From contig CAZJQP010000080.1 of NCBI GenBank assembly GCA_964548225.1, forward strand, positions 1 to 24,199: a DNA stretch of 24,199 nucleotides, in the 5' to 3' direction. The translations under genes and the position numbers were made by a program. A model generated the notes under the pieces. That model was not told the origin of the DNA. It saw nothing but the letters and a program-made list of their open reading frames with translations, and did not search any database. Shown here one piece after another: positions 6,393-13,990 of this stretch. How positions within the stretch are numbered: the stretch's first letter is position 1; each line of letters opens with the position of its first letter. The stretch comes from CALMEH01 sp964548225. GTDB taxonomy: Bacteria; Acidobacteriota; Blastocatellia; Pyrinomonadales; Pyrinomonadaceae.

Positions 6393-7783
6393 ATTTCGTA
6401 AGTTTCTCCGGTTTTTTTGCTCAATTTAGCTAGTTCGATAAAGACGACACTTTGCAATTCGGCACTTTCAGATGCCAAGTTTTTTGCATCTTCCAAAAAT
6501 TGTTCTTTGTTAATTTGACCGTTACCGTTTTGCCGGTAAATTGAGCGGCTATCTTTGAGAAAACTCTCCAATTTCTCTTGAGTTTTTCCGCCAAATCGTT
6601 GATAAATATCAAAAATTTCCCGCAAAACCGTTTCATAACTGTAACCATCTTCCGATTCTGTAACGCTTTCAACTTTTGCCTTGCCGTCTTCGAGTTTCAA
6701 TTTATAAACCCAAGCATCATCAACCGAATTAACGACAAACGGCGAATGTGTCGAAACAAAAATCTGCGCGTTTTTGAAAAGTTTCTGCACGACAGGCAAA
6801 ACTTTTCTCTGCCATTCGGGATGCAGATGCACTTCGATTTCGTCGAGCAGTAAAATCAAATTCTTTTCAAAAATCGGTAAATCGTCTTGCCATTTCAACA
6901 TATCAACTCTGCCTGCTAAATCGGCAATCCAACTTATTAAAGAACGCAACCCGTCAGGTAAAACGTCAAAATCCAATTCTTCACCGTTGACTTTAGTAAC
7001 CAACTTTGTCGGTTCAGTTTCTAAGTCAAATTCAACCCTCCAATCTGTTATTTTGGATATTGCTTGCTCGATTGATTTAATGACATTTGCGAATTTTTTT
7101 GACCTTTCTTCATTTCTATCCTTTTCAATTGCGCTTTTAGAAATATTGTTAGTAATAAGTTGATTGATTGTTATTTCATTCCTGTGTGAATAATTCTTCA
7201 CAAAATTCAATGATTGACTTAAAGGATTAAAATCTTTTGGTTCTTTAATTGCTTCAATACTTTCTTCTGTTATTTGCCGATAACCTGAATATGCAAAAGT
7301 TGCAAATGACAGTCCTTTGCCAATAAAATGCGTTGAATTTTGCAATGAGGTTACATACATTCTATAGCTTTCAAGTTTATGAAAATAATATTTATCAACG
7401 AAGTAATTTCTTTCAGATGAAGTGGATAAACCAATAGTTGAAGGTTCTAACCACGAAATTCCTTGTCCATACCGTAGCCCAATATTGGACTTGGTATCGT
7501 CTTCAAAAATTACGAAAATATTATTTGTAATTTCCCCTTCGACAGGAGGATTAAATAAACGAAATCGTTTTCCTAGGGAATTTTTTAATGAGTATAACGA
7601 AAAACCATGGTCAATTTTATCAAAAGTGCTTGCTAAAGTCGCTAATATTGTAGATTTCCCGCTTCCATTCTGCCCTGTAAAAATATGAATTTCCGCTTTA
7701 TCTTTCGCGGGGCAAGGCTGAAATTCGATGGTTTCGTCATCGAAAACGCCGATGTTTTTGAGTTGTAGTTTGCGGATTTTCAT
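6389..7783 (-). CDS. ptuA: PtuA-like AAA/ABC ATPase (Septu-type)
   Basis: This 464-residue SMC/RecF-like ATPase shows Walker A GQNGSGKST (37-45), a signature-like LPDGLRSLISW (275-285), Walker B LILLLDEIEVHLHP (309-322, D314/E315) and the H-loop FVSTHSPFVV (342-351). A less conserved arm fills about 60-250. It has no TOPRIM domain, so it is not an OLD/Gabija nuclease. Directly followed by an HNH gene with an ATGA overlap, it fits PtuA of Septu, which assembles with PtuB and restricts phage. The start ATG at 7781-7783 has only a weak GAG upstream. The central part looks more AT-rich than neighbouring housekeeping genes, which may point to transfer; I did not compute this. The palindrome cluster 7807-8002 lies just upstream and leaves little room for a normal promoter. 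Confidence 0.85.
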   Translation of the reverse strand: MKIRKLQLKNIGVFDDETIEFQPCPAKDKAEIHIFTGQNGSGKSTILATLASTFDKIDHGFSLYSLKNSLGKRFRLFNPPVEGEITNNIFVIFEDDTKSNIGLRYGQGISWLEPSTIGLSTSSERNYFVDKYYFHKLESYRMYVTSLQNSTHFIGKGLSFATFAYSGYRQITEESIEAIKEPKDFNPLSQSLNFVKNYSHRNEITINQLITNNISKSAIEKDRNEERSKKFANVIKSIEQAISKITDWRVEFDLETEPTKLVTKVNGEELDFDVLPDGLRSLISWIADLAGRVDMLKWQDDLPIFEKNLILLLDEIEVHLHPEWQRKVLPVVQKLFKNAQIFVSTHSPFVVNSVDDAWVYKLKLEDGKAKVESVTESEDGYSYETVLREIFDIYQRFGGKTQEKLESFLKDSRSIYRQNGNGQINKEQFLEDAKNLASESAELQSVVFIELAKLSKKTGETYEI

Positions 7784-7806
7784 TTTAGCTCAATCAATTT
7801 TGATAC

Positions 7807-8002
7807 GTCGCTGAAAGCGACCAACATTATAGCGTAGGGTGAAACCCTACGTCAGTTGCGACTATTCAACCTCTCGCTGAAAGTGAGCAACAATCACGCC
7901 AAATTTTTGTTCGACACTTTCAGCGTCGGAATTTTTGTTATTAATCAACGTAGGGAGGCGCTTCGCTTTCCCTACGCTATAATGATGGTCGCTTTCAGCG
8001 AC
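7807..8002. repeat. Composite palindrome cluster upstream of ptuA
   Basis: A 33-nt terminal inverted repeat (7807-7839 and 7970-8002, 32 of 33 matching) encloses several smaller hairpins. GTCGCTGAAAGCGAC is at 7807-7821 and CGTAGGGTGAAACCCTACG at 7833-7851. A second CGTAGGG...CCCTACG hairpin is at 7949-7976, and GTCGCTTTCAGCGAC at 7988-8002. Imperfect TCGCTGAAAGTGA and CGACACTTTCAGCGTCG forms lie between. There is no open frame. It ends 8 nt before the stop of the metalloprotease gene. It looks like a dispersed palindromic or MITE-like element. Confidence 0.85.
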
Positions 8003-8009
8003 TAAATCA

Positions 8010-9455
8010 TTATCTAATCGTAATATTTCTCACACTCGAATCGCTGTAAATCGGATTATCTACACTCACAACTCGCAGACGTGCGCGGCGTGTGCTTCTG
8101 CCGGAAACGACGATGTTTTCCGAGCCATCGTTAGCGGTATTGGCAATTAAAGTTTGCCAAGTCGTGCTTTCGTCGCGGGAAATTTCGATGCGGACGTTGC
8201 CGGTGATGTTTTCGGATGACCAAGATAAATTTCGGGCAATTCCGCGTGGTAAAACGTCGCCGCCGTTGTAGTTGTTCATCTGAATATTCGAGCCGCTGTA
8301 GCGGTAATTGGCGATTGAATCAGCTGTCAGATTTATCGAACGGGCGTTGTCGCGGGCGTTGTCAATTCCGGTCGGAAAACCGTTAAATTCAACATTCGGA
8401 TTTGAAAAATACGGGCGACGAGTGCAACCGTTAGCACACGGGTCAACGTAGGACATAACCGTTCGATAATTGCCGTTGACATAATGCCCGAAACCGAACG
8501 GATACGTCGAACTCGAACCGTTTTCGGGATTGTGTGCGCTTCCCATATTGTGTCCGAGTTCGTGGGCAAAGCTGAGATTTCCGACGGCACAGCTTCGCGC
8601 CGTTACCGTGAACCCGTTATTTTGTGAAGTTGGCGAATCTGCACCCATCAAATAACCAACGCCACACGCACCTTGAATTTCGCCAATCATCGAAACCAAA
8701 TCGGCATTATGCGTGTTTCTCAACGCTTGGATTGTTATGTTGTTTCGCAAATTGCTCAAGTCCGTGCTGCCACTTGTCGTTTCGGTGTAAAGATATTCCT
8801 GCGAATTAACCATTCGGACACGCTGACGAATTTTGCTGTTGATATAAGCCGTGTTGGTTGCGTCAATCGCTTGTTGTGCAAGAGTTTGCGCTTGTGCATC
8901 GCCGCCTAAGAAATTCTTGGTTGCTGTTGTATAAACGACCAAAACATCAATTCTATCGCCGGAATCAACCGACGCTAAATTGCTGGAATTCCCTTCTGGC
9001 TCTTCAGATTTTATCTCGCCACCGCATTCGGGAAAAAGTGTTTGATCGAGTTCAACCAAAATTTGAGTGTCGCCTTTTGGAATAATTTCATAAACCGCTT
9101 TCGGTGAATAAATTAAACCCGCAACAAAGCCTTTGCGAAACGTCAAAATCACATCGCCGCTAAAATCTTTTTCAATGATTTTTCCGCGCCAAGTATAATC
9201 ATCCAAAGCACGAATTTCGATTTCCGTCTTTTTCACTCCATAGTGTTTCCCGTCAAAAAGCGGTAAATTAAATCGTGATTTGGTCGAATTTTCAAAGTTA
9301 AATTCAATCTCGCTTTCTCTTAAAGAAGCAACCGAAGTTTTATCAGCTTTCGCACTCGGATTTTCCTTTAAGTTGAAGAGGGCAAACGGATCTTGCGCCT
9401 TCGCTCCGAAAACCATTCCCAAAATTAAAACTACAAAAATTGATAATTTATTCAT
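8010..9455 (-). CDS. Secreted metzincin zinc metalloprotease
   Basis: The 481-residue protein begins with a signal peptide (MNKLSIFVVLILGMVFGAKA, cleavage before QDPF). A propeptide-like region of about 140 residues follows. The catalytic domain starts at IDVLVVYTTATK (169-180). It carries the zinc site HELGHNMGSAH (H298, E299, H302, H308), matching HExxHxxGxxH of metzincins, and the Met-turn RTVMSY (M334). Cysteines in AVGNL-adjacent RSCA, DPCANGC and QGAC suggest disulfides, consistent with export. A C-terminal beta domain (about 390-481) may aid binding or secretion. The closest class is reprolysin-like (M12B-type). The start has a good Shine-Dalgarno, AAGGA, 7 nt before the ATG at 9455. 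The substrate is unknown; nutrient acquisition is plausible. Confidence 0.9.
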   Translation of the reverse strand: MNKLSIFVVLILGMVFGAKAQDPFALFNLKENPSAKADKTSVASLRESEIEFNFENSTKSRFNLPLFDGKHYGVKKTEIEIRALDDYTWRGKIIEKDFSGDVILTFRKGFVAGLIYSPKAVYEIIPKGDTQILVELDQTLFPECGGEIKSEEPEGNSSNLASVDSGDRIDVLVVYTTATKNFLGGDAQAQTLAQQAIDATNTAYINSKIRQRVRMVNSQEYLYTETTSGSTDLSNLRNNITIQALRNTHNADLVSMIGEIQGACGVGYLMGADSPTSQNNGFTVTARSCAVGNLSFAHELGHNMGSAHNPENGSSSTYPFGFGHYVNGNYRTVMSYVDPCANGCTRRPYFSNPNVEFNGFPTGIDNARDNARSINLTADSIANYRYSGSNIQMNNYNGGDVLPRGIARNLSWSSENITGNVRIEISRDESTTWQTLIANTANDGSENIVVSGRSTRRARLRVVSVDNPIYSDSSVRNITIR

Positions 9456-9469
9456 TGCTTTTCCTTGTT

Positions 9470-9602
9470 CTGAGTTCCAACTTCAGTTGGCAAACCGCGA
9501 ACGAAGCAATGCGGTTTCTACACTGATTAAAACTCAAGTTAATCGGCGCAAAGCAAACATTTCGCTTCACTTATGTTTACGCCAACTTCGGTTGAAACTC
9601 AG
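9470..9602. repeat. Inverted repeat between protease and ATP-grasp genes
   Basis: The ends CTGAGTTCCAACTTCAGTTGGC (9470-9491) and the reverse complement of 9581-9602 match at about 18 of 22 positions. Inside are the hairpin AAACCGC...GCGGTTT and a second palindromic stretch. The right end overlaps the TGA stop (9599-9601) of the ATP-grasp gene, and the left end lies just upstream of the protease Shine-Dalgarno. It appears to be another dispersed palindromic element. Any protease promoter must lie in or beyond it. Confidence 0.7.
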
Positions 9603-10957
9603 ACCTTTTCCTTGATAATAAACGTTGGCACCATCCCGCCGCCGCTCGAAACATTTGCCAATTCCGAAGTTGAAAGCCGCGTAAATGCAGAACCGACTTT
9701 GCCGTAAAACAAAAGCGGATCGAGGTCAACGAGTTGTTCGATAAAATCAAACTTCCCTGTTTCCCCGAAAATCATCGGGAAAGATTCTTTTGACGTTTCA
9801 ACTCTTTCCTGCACCAAATAATCTTCGTCCGTCAGGGCAATATTAATTGCTTCGTTCCACGCTTCTTGATTTAAAACCCAACCGATAAAAATGCCGTGTC
9901 CGCCGTAGTCGTCATTCGGTTTTAAGACCAACCTTGATTTATTCGCCCGTGTCCATTCGACCAAATCAATTTCTTTCCCTTTGTAAAGCGTTTGCTCTTC
10001 GCGGAATTTTCTCGTCCAAGGAACGTGCGCGTTAATTGTGTTTAACTCTTCATCCGTAAAAAGATGGGCGTATTTTTCGTTTGTGAGAACGGCGAAAATT
10101 GCTTTTTTGTGAATTAATTTGCACTGAAAATTATTCACCATACAAATTGAACCGGCGCGGTAAGCGTCCAACAATGCCGGATATTTTTCCATAATCGGCA
10201 GATATTCATTGACCAACAAGCGTTTGTAAACAATATCAATCTGCACACCTTTGAAGTAAAGCCTTTCGCCGTCAAATTCCAAATCCTCAGGCGCACAAAT
10301 TAATGAATTATAACCTTGCGATTCAAAATAATCCCGAAAGAGTTCAAATTCCTGTTGAGTCGGCAATCCTTTTAAGTCAATAATTGCAATCACGGGTGAT
10401 TTTTCCGCCTTGCCGCCGCAAAATTCATCATAAGCGCGAAGCAAAACTTCAAGCATCTTCGGGCTTCCTTCAAACCGTTTGATTTCATATTTTTCAGCGA
10501 ATTTTTTCATCACGGGAAGTTCAAGAAAAATCTGTGAAGCAGAATCCGAATAACCAATTCCGGCAGGCGATTCGCCGTTTAATTCGACAAACGAATAAGC
10601 ATTTTCCGTCAAAAACGAATCGAGCCGCGCCGTTGGTGAAACCGCTTTAAATTTCGGGTCAATCGTCACGAGTTCCCGTTCAATCGGCGTTATTCCGAGT
10701 TCATCCAACAATTCATCATTGCCGATTGCCGCATCTTTTACCTTCTGAAGGGCAACAAAAATCGTTTCGCAAATCTTAACAATTCGCGTCCAATCCGCTT
10801 CGGTAACAAAATGCGGGCGCAAATATGGCGACAAACGCCGACCGCCGAAAATGAGTTTGGCTTTTTCCAAACCTTCGTCCAATTCACGGCGCGACGCTTC
10901 GGCTAATTCGGTATCTTCCAATAGTTCGTGATAATAAGCAACAGCTTTTTTTAGCAT
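9599..10957 (-). CDS. Circularly permuted ATP-grasp protein
   Basis: The 452-residue protein has motifs of the circularly permuted ATP-grasp / glutathionylspermidine-synthase-like superfamily: VELNGESPAGIGYSD (124-138), DIVYKRLLVNEYL (241-253), RLVLKPNDDYGGHGIFIGW (342-360, nucleotide-binding loop), LVQERV (381-386) and ANVSSGGGMVPTF (434-446). Such enzymes join a carboxylate to an amine using ATP; the acceptor here is unknown. There is no alpha-E or transglutaminase partner next to it, unlike the common clusters of this superfamily. The ATG at 10955-10957 is preceded by repeat sequence and no Shine-Dalgarno. It lies just downstream of the EVE-domain gene on the same strand. Confidence 0.8.
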   Translation of the reverse strand: MLKKAVAYYHELLEDTELAEASRRELDEGLEKAKLIFGGRRLSPYLRPHFVTEADWTRIVKICETIFVALQKVKDAAIGNDELLDELGITPIERELVTIDPKFKAVSPTARLDSFLTENAYSFVELNGESPAGIGYSDSASQIFLELPVMKKFAEKYEIKRFEGSPKMLEVLLRAYDEFCGGKAEKSPVIAIIDLKGLPTQQEFELFRDYFESQGYNSLICAPEDLEFDGERLYFKGVQIDIVYKRLLVNEYLPIMEKYPALLDAYRAGSICMVNNFQCKLIHKKAIFAVLTNEKYAHLFTDEELNTINAHVPWTRKFREEQTLYKGKEIDLVEWTRANKSRLVLKPNDDYGGHGIFIGWVLNQEAWNEAINIALTDEDYLVQERVETSKESFPMIFGETGKFDFIEQLVDLDPLLFYGKVGSAFTRLSTSELANVSSGGGMVPTFIIKEKV

Positions 10958-11034
10958 AGATGTTAGATGTCAGATGTTAGATGTCAGAGCTAGACGCAGT
11001 TTCAACTGACATCTAACTCTGACATCTAACATCT
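10958..11034. repeat. Long inverted repeat of AGATGTTAGATGTCAG units
   Basis: The left arm 10958-10987 and right arm 11006-11034 are complementary except for one indel, around an 18-nt loop. Each arm is itself a tandem of AGATGTTAGATGTCAG-type units. It fills the whole gap between the ATP-grasp gene and the EVE-domain gene and supplies the last two codons and TAG stop of the latter (11026-11034). There is no U-tract, so simple termination is not indicated. Confidence 0.85.
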
Positions 11035-11427
11035 TGATAAATTTATTATTGTTTCAAATTCTTTCTTCGTCAAAGGCATCACACTCAGGCGCGATTGCTT
11101 GATGAGTGCTATATTTTCGAGCGATTTTTCTGCTTTGATTTGCTCCAAATTCACAGGTTTTGCAAATTTTTCGAGCGGTTTTATTTCAACTGCAATCCAT
11201 TTGTCGTCCGTTGGATCGGGAAATTCTTCACGCGAAATTTCCGCCACCCCGACGACTGATTTTTCCGAAACCGAATGATAAAAAAGAACTTTATCGCCTG
11301 TTCGCATTGCACGAAGATTGTTTCGTGCCTGATAATTTCGCACGCCTGTCCAATCCGTTTTGCCGTCGCGCAAAAAATCGTCAAACGAATAGCTTTCGGG
11401 TTCTTGTTTTACCATCCAATAGTTCAT
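11026..11427 (-). CDS. EVE-domain protein (modified-base binding type)
   Basis: The product is 133 residues from the ATG at 11425-11427. The frame extends upstream by 20 residues, but MNYWMVKQEPESYSFDDF is the characteristic EVE N-terminus and the extra part overlaps the neighbouring gene. Supporting motifs are TDWTGVRNYQARNNLRAM, GDKVLFYHS and KSVVGVAEI. EVE domains (PUA-like fold) bind modified bases such as 5-methyl- or 5-hydroxymethylcytosine in DNA. Stand-alone bacterial copies (thymocyte nuclear protein 1-like) are common and of uncertain role, sometimes near restriction or defence genes. It lies 2 nt after the small membrane protein gene, suggesting an operon. Its last codons are provided by an inverted repeat. 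Confidence 0.92.
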   Translation of the reverse strand: MNYWMVKQEPESYSFDDFLRDGKTDWTGVRNYQARNNLRAMRTGDKVLFYHSVSEKSVVGVAEISREEFPDPTDDKWIAVEIKPLEKFAKPVNLEQIKAEKSLENIALIKQSRLSVMPLTKKEFETIINLSRC

Positions 11428-11429
11428 TT

Positions 11430-11708
11430 TTAATAAATAAAAAAATAGAAAAAAGGTATTGCCGCCAAAATTGTTGAAAGCGTCCAAAATCTGAACCTGC
11501 TTTTGCTCTTACGCGAATGATACATAAACGAAACGCCCAAAACTAAAACCATACACGAAATAATTTGCACGAAAAAACCGGCATTTTTTATTCCCGACAC
11601 ACTAAGAGATTCCGAAATTTCGCTGTGAAAAATTATTATAAAAAATAACATTGCATTTGGAATCGCCGCCAAACAGAGAAAAGCAATGTGTTTATTTCGG
11701 AGTTTCAT
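11430..11708 (-). CDS. Small three-segment membrane protein, unknown function
   Basis: The 92-residue product has three hydrophobic segments (about 8-27, 44-63 and 74-91) separated by short basic loops such as YHSRKSKSRFRF. The ATG at 11706-11708 follows GAGGGG about 14 nt upstream. Its stop is 2 nt before the EVE start, and the upstream gene ends about 27 nt before it, so the three genes 12320 to 11026 could form one unit. I recognise no family. Confidence 0.6.
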   Translation of the reverse strand: MKLRNKHIAFLCLAAIPNAMLFFIIIFHSEISESLSVSGIKNAGFFVQIISCMVLVLGVSFMYHSRKSKSRFRFWTLSTILAAIPFFYFFIY

Positions 11709-11735
11709 AAATTTTTCTTACCCCTCAGACAGTTT

Positions 11736-12320
11736 CTATTTTTTCTTCGATTGCGCCTGTTTTTTGTTCAACCATTTCGCCCAGCGTTCAATTGCCGGAC
11801 GCAAAGGTTTAAAAAGTTTAGCGCGAAATGAATTTTCGTTTTGTTTTTCGCTCCAATCACGCAAATTTTTCTGTGCATATTGCTTGATTTGCGGTTCTAA
11901 ATTTTGTTTTTTTATCGAATGTTTCAGCGTAAAATAATAATGCTGTCCGATAAGCGAAAAAATCAACCCCGCCAAGTTTGATTTAAAAGAAGTTTTTGCC
12001 ATAAATCGCGTCGTAAAACTCTCGGTTGGTTGCAATAATGCACCGGTCGAAATTTCCAGCCACGCATTTTGATTGCCCGCTTTCGGATGATAAAGTCCGG
12101 GCAAATCGCCTTTTATCGGCACTTCCGTTTTCATTTGCGGAACTTTTATAAAATCAACAAGCCGCACCTTTTCCAAGCCGCGAAGATGTTCAATCGGCAC
12201 AAATGCTGTTACATTTCTAATATTTTCCAACGTATTTTTCGGCAAATCAATGGTTGATTGATTTTCGATTTTTAATTCACTAGGTTTTGCGGTTTTCATT
12301 CCCGCCAATTTTATTGCCAT
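11736..12320 (-). CDS. Conserved-looking protein of unknown function
   Basis: The 194-residue product is basic, particularly toward the C-terminus, which is rich in Lys, Gln, Arg and Trp (ending KKQAQSKKK). The middle contains VRLVDFIKVPQM, GLYHPKAGNQNAWLEIS and one moderately hydrophobic stretch, NLAGLIFSLIGQHYYF (about 115-130). There is no signal peptide. The ATG at 12318-12320 lacks a clear Shine-Dalgarno; a second ATG at residue 8 is too close to its GGCGGGA. It is divergent from lpxC. I do not recognise the family. The HYYF..K motif and conserved-looking core suggest a folded protein, not a chance frame. Confidence 0.6.
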   Translation of the reverse strand: MAIKLAGMKTAKPSELKIENQSTIDLPKNTLENIRNVTAFVPIEHLRGLEKVRLVDFIKVPQMKTEVPIKGDLPGLYHPKAGNQNAWLEISTGALLQPTESFTTRFMAKTSFKSNLAGLIFSLIGQHYYFTLKHSIKKQNLEPQIKQYAQKNLRDWSEKQNENSFRAKLFKPLRPAIERWAKWLNKKQAQSKKK

Positions 12321-12374
12321 AACTGTTGTCTAAATTGTAAATCGTAATTCGAGATTAGTAAATTGTGCATCACT

Positions 12375-12396
12375 TTTGTTGCCGAAAAGCAACAAA
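12375..12396. other. Hairpin in the divergent region upstream of lpxC
   Basis: TTTGTTGC-CGAAAA-GCAACAAA is an 8-bp stem with a 6-nt loop. It lies in the AT-rich 206-nt gap (12321-12526) between the divergent unknown gene and lpxC. I see no convincing sigma70 promoter in the rest of this gap. Confidence 0.4.
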
Positions 12397-12526
12397 TCAC
12401 AACTACAAACCAGCAATTTAAGATTGCAAATCCAGCATTTAGATAGGTTTTTAGAAATTTTTTAATTTGGCACATAAGTTGTAGTAAATCCTTATTTGAA
12501 ATCTGAAATTGGTAATCATTAAATTT

Positions 12527-13378
12527 GTGAAACAAACAACACTTGCAAAATCAATAGAAACCTCCGGAATCGGGCTTCATACCGGCGTTGAAGTTAATTT
12601 AAAGTTGAAACCTGCGCCGGAAAACACAGGCTATATCTTTATTCGCACGGATTTGGATAATTTTGAAATTCCGGCTTCGGTCGAATATATTTCGCATTGC
12701 AGTTATGCCACAACCTTGCTCCGAAAGGGCGTTTTGCTTTCGACTTGTGAACATCTTTTGTCTGCACTTCGCGGTTTCGGGGTTGATAACTGTTTCATCG
12801 AACTCGACAATATCGAGATTCCGATTATGGACGGTTCAAGCGAAAATTTTATTGAATTGCTGGAAAAAGCAGGAATCATCGAACAAAATTCACCGCGTCA
12901 TATCTTAAAAATCCTCGAAAAAGTAGAATTTGCCGATGGCGACAGAAAAATGTCGGTCGAACCTTCCGAAAAGTTTGAAATTGAATGCGTAATTGATTTT
13001 TCGCATCCGTTTATTAATCGGCAAACTTATCATTTTGAAATGAAAAACGGTTCTTTCGGGCGCGAAATCGCTTCGGCACGAACCTTCGGATTTACAAATG
13101 AAATCGAAATGTTGAGAAAAGCAAATCTCGCACTTGGGGGTTCGCTCGAAAATGCGATTGTGCTTACGCCCGAAGGAATGTTAAACGAAAATCCTTTGAG
13201 ATTTACTGATGAATTTGTGCGTCATAAAATCCTCGACATCATTGGCGATTTTGCTTTGTTGGGAATGCCCGTTGCCGGCAAAATCATTGCTCAAAAAAGC
13301 GGACACGCCGTTCACGCTTCGTTGATGAGCAAACTTTTGAAAACCGAATCGGCGTGGAAAATTGTCGAAGCGGTTTAA
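12527..13378 (+). CDS. lpxC: UDP-3-O-acyl-N-acetylglucosamine deacetylase
   Basis: LpxC removes the N-acetyl group of UDP-3-O-acyl-GlcNAc, the committed step of lipid A synthesis. From the GTG at 12527 the protein is 283 residues. Visible sites are SGIGLHTG (13-20), CEHLLSALRG (74-83, with general base E75 and zinc ligand H76), VRHKILDIIGDFALLG (231-246, zinc ligands H233 and D237) and KSGHA (257-261, catalytic H260). These match E. coli E78, H79, H238, D242 and H265. A TTG at 12509 would add six residues. I prefer the GTG because KQTTLAKSI then aligns with the usual start (KQRTLK) of the family. Neither start has a good Shine-Dalgarno. Confidence 0.95.
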   Translation: MKQTTLAKSIETSGIGLHTGVEVNLKLKPAPENTGYIFIRTDLDNFEIPASVEYISHCSYATTLLRKGVLLSTCEHLLSALRGFGVDNCFIELDNIEIPIMDGSSENFIELLEKAGIIEQNSPRHILKILEKVEFADGDRKMSVEPSEKFEIECVIDFSHPFINRQTYHFEMKNGSFGREIASARTFGFTNEIEMLRKANLALGGSLENAIVLTPEGMLNENPLRFTDEFVRHKILDIIGDFALLGMPVAGKIIAQKSGHAVHASLMSKLLKTESAWKIVEAV

Positions 13379-13446
13379 TTGTTTATTTTACAAAAGTGCA
13401 AATTCAATAATCTAACCACGTCATCTTTTCAAGAAAAAGTTTGAGT

Positions 13447-13917
13447 ATGAATTCTGAAAAATTATCAATTTTGGAAACCCAAGATGAAATTCTCGAAACG
13501 CAATACAGATTACCCCAACATTATACTTGCTGCGTTTGCGACTTTACCTCATTACAAGGCTTTGAGGTATGTCCCCGATGTATTGTTTCCAACGAAGATT
13601 TTGAATCACCCGAAGATATTGCGGGCGAAGGCAAATGGTTGATAATTACCGGAGCTATTTATGGATTTTTTTCGCTTGTAATTGTCTTAAATTCAGGCGG
13701 CAATATAGAATTTTTCAAAAAGGCTTCCGACACTGATTTTCTTAGCGTTTCAAATTTTTCGGCTTTGTTCGGTCTTCCGGTCATTTTGATTTCGACCGGA
13801 TTAATCACACTCCTTAGAAAACAAGATAATTGGAAAGGACGACTTATCATCGGCGGCATTATCGGCTTATCATTTTTCGGCTTTGACTTTTTTATGATGC
13901 GGATTTTTCAGATGTAA
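13447..13917 (+). CDS. Zinc-ribbon membrane protein, unknown function
   Basis: The product is 156 residues from the ATG at 13447 (an in-frame TTG lies at 13441). A short rubredoxin-like knuckle in the N-terminal third has CCVC and CPRC pairs about 12 residues apart, likely binding one zinc. Three hydrophobic segments follow (WLIITGAIYGFFSLVIVL, FSALFGLPVILISTGLITLL and LIIGGIIGLSFFGFDFFMM). This layout resembles small zinc-ribbon membrane proteins of unknown role. It is 62 nt downstream of lpxC and could be co-transcribed. A wobble-paired hairpin overlaps its stop. Confidence 0.65.
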   Translation: MNSEKLSILETQDEILETQYRLPQHYTCCVCDFTSLQGFEVCPRCIVSNEDFESPEDIAGEGKWLIITGAIYGFFSLVIVLNSGGNIEFFKKASDTDFLSVSNFSALFGLPVILISTGLITLLRKQDNWKGRLIIGGIIGLSFFGFDFFMMRIFQM

Positions 13918-13942
13918 TGCCGTCTTGACGATGGTGTTACAT
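13912..13942 (+). terminator. Probable terminator overlapping the stop codon
   Basis: In the plus-strand transcript the arms 13912-13924 and 13930-13942 pair over 13 bp, three of them G-U, around the loop UUGAC. UAUUUUAG follows. The TAA stop (13915-13917) lies within the left arm. It would separate the lpxC unit from the fdhD promoter immediately downstream. Confidence 0.55.
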
Positions 13943-13953
13943 TATTTTAGGTT

Positions 13954-13984
13954 TTGAGAATTCTTCGCGGTTGTTTGATATAAT
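13954..13984 (+). promoter_or_regulatory. fdhD promoter; transcript probably leaderless
   Basis: A consensus TATAAT lies at 13979-13984 and a TTGAGA -35 candidate at 13954-13959, with a somewhat long 19-nt spacer. The ATG of fdhD is at 13991, only 6 nt after the -10 box, so the predicted start site coincides with the start codon. No Shine-Dalgarno is present. Confidence 0.55.
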
Positions 13985-13990
13985 TTTTTT

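Noticed and set aside
5805..7783. Retron or Gabija-type system
   Set aside because: There is no reverse transcriptase or msr/msd-like RNA next to the pair, and the ATPase lacks a TOPRIM domain, so a Septu-type assignment fits better.
12311..12535. Minus-strand 74-residue frame upstream of lpxC
   Set aside because: It covers the AT-rich divergent intergenic region and both gene starts, has no ribosome binding site and no credible composition.
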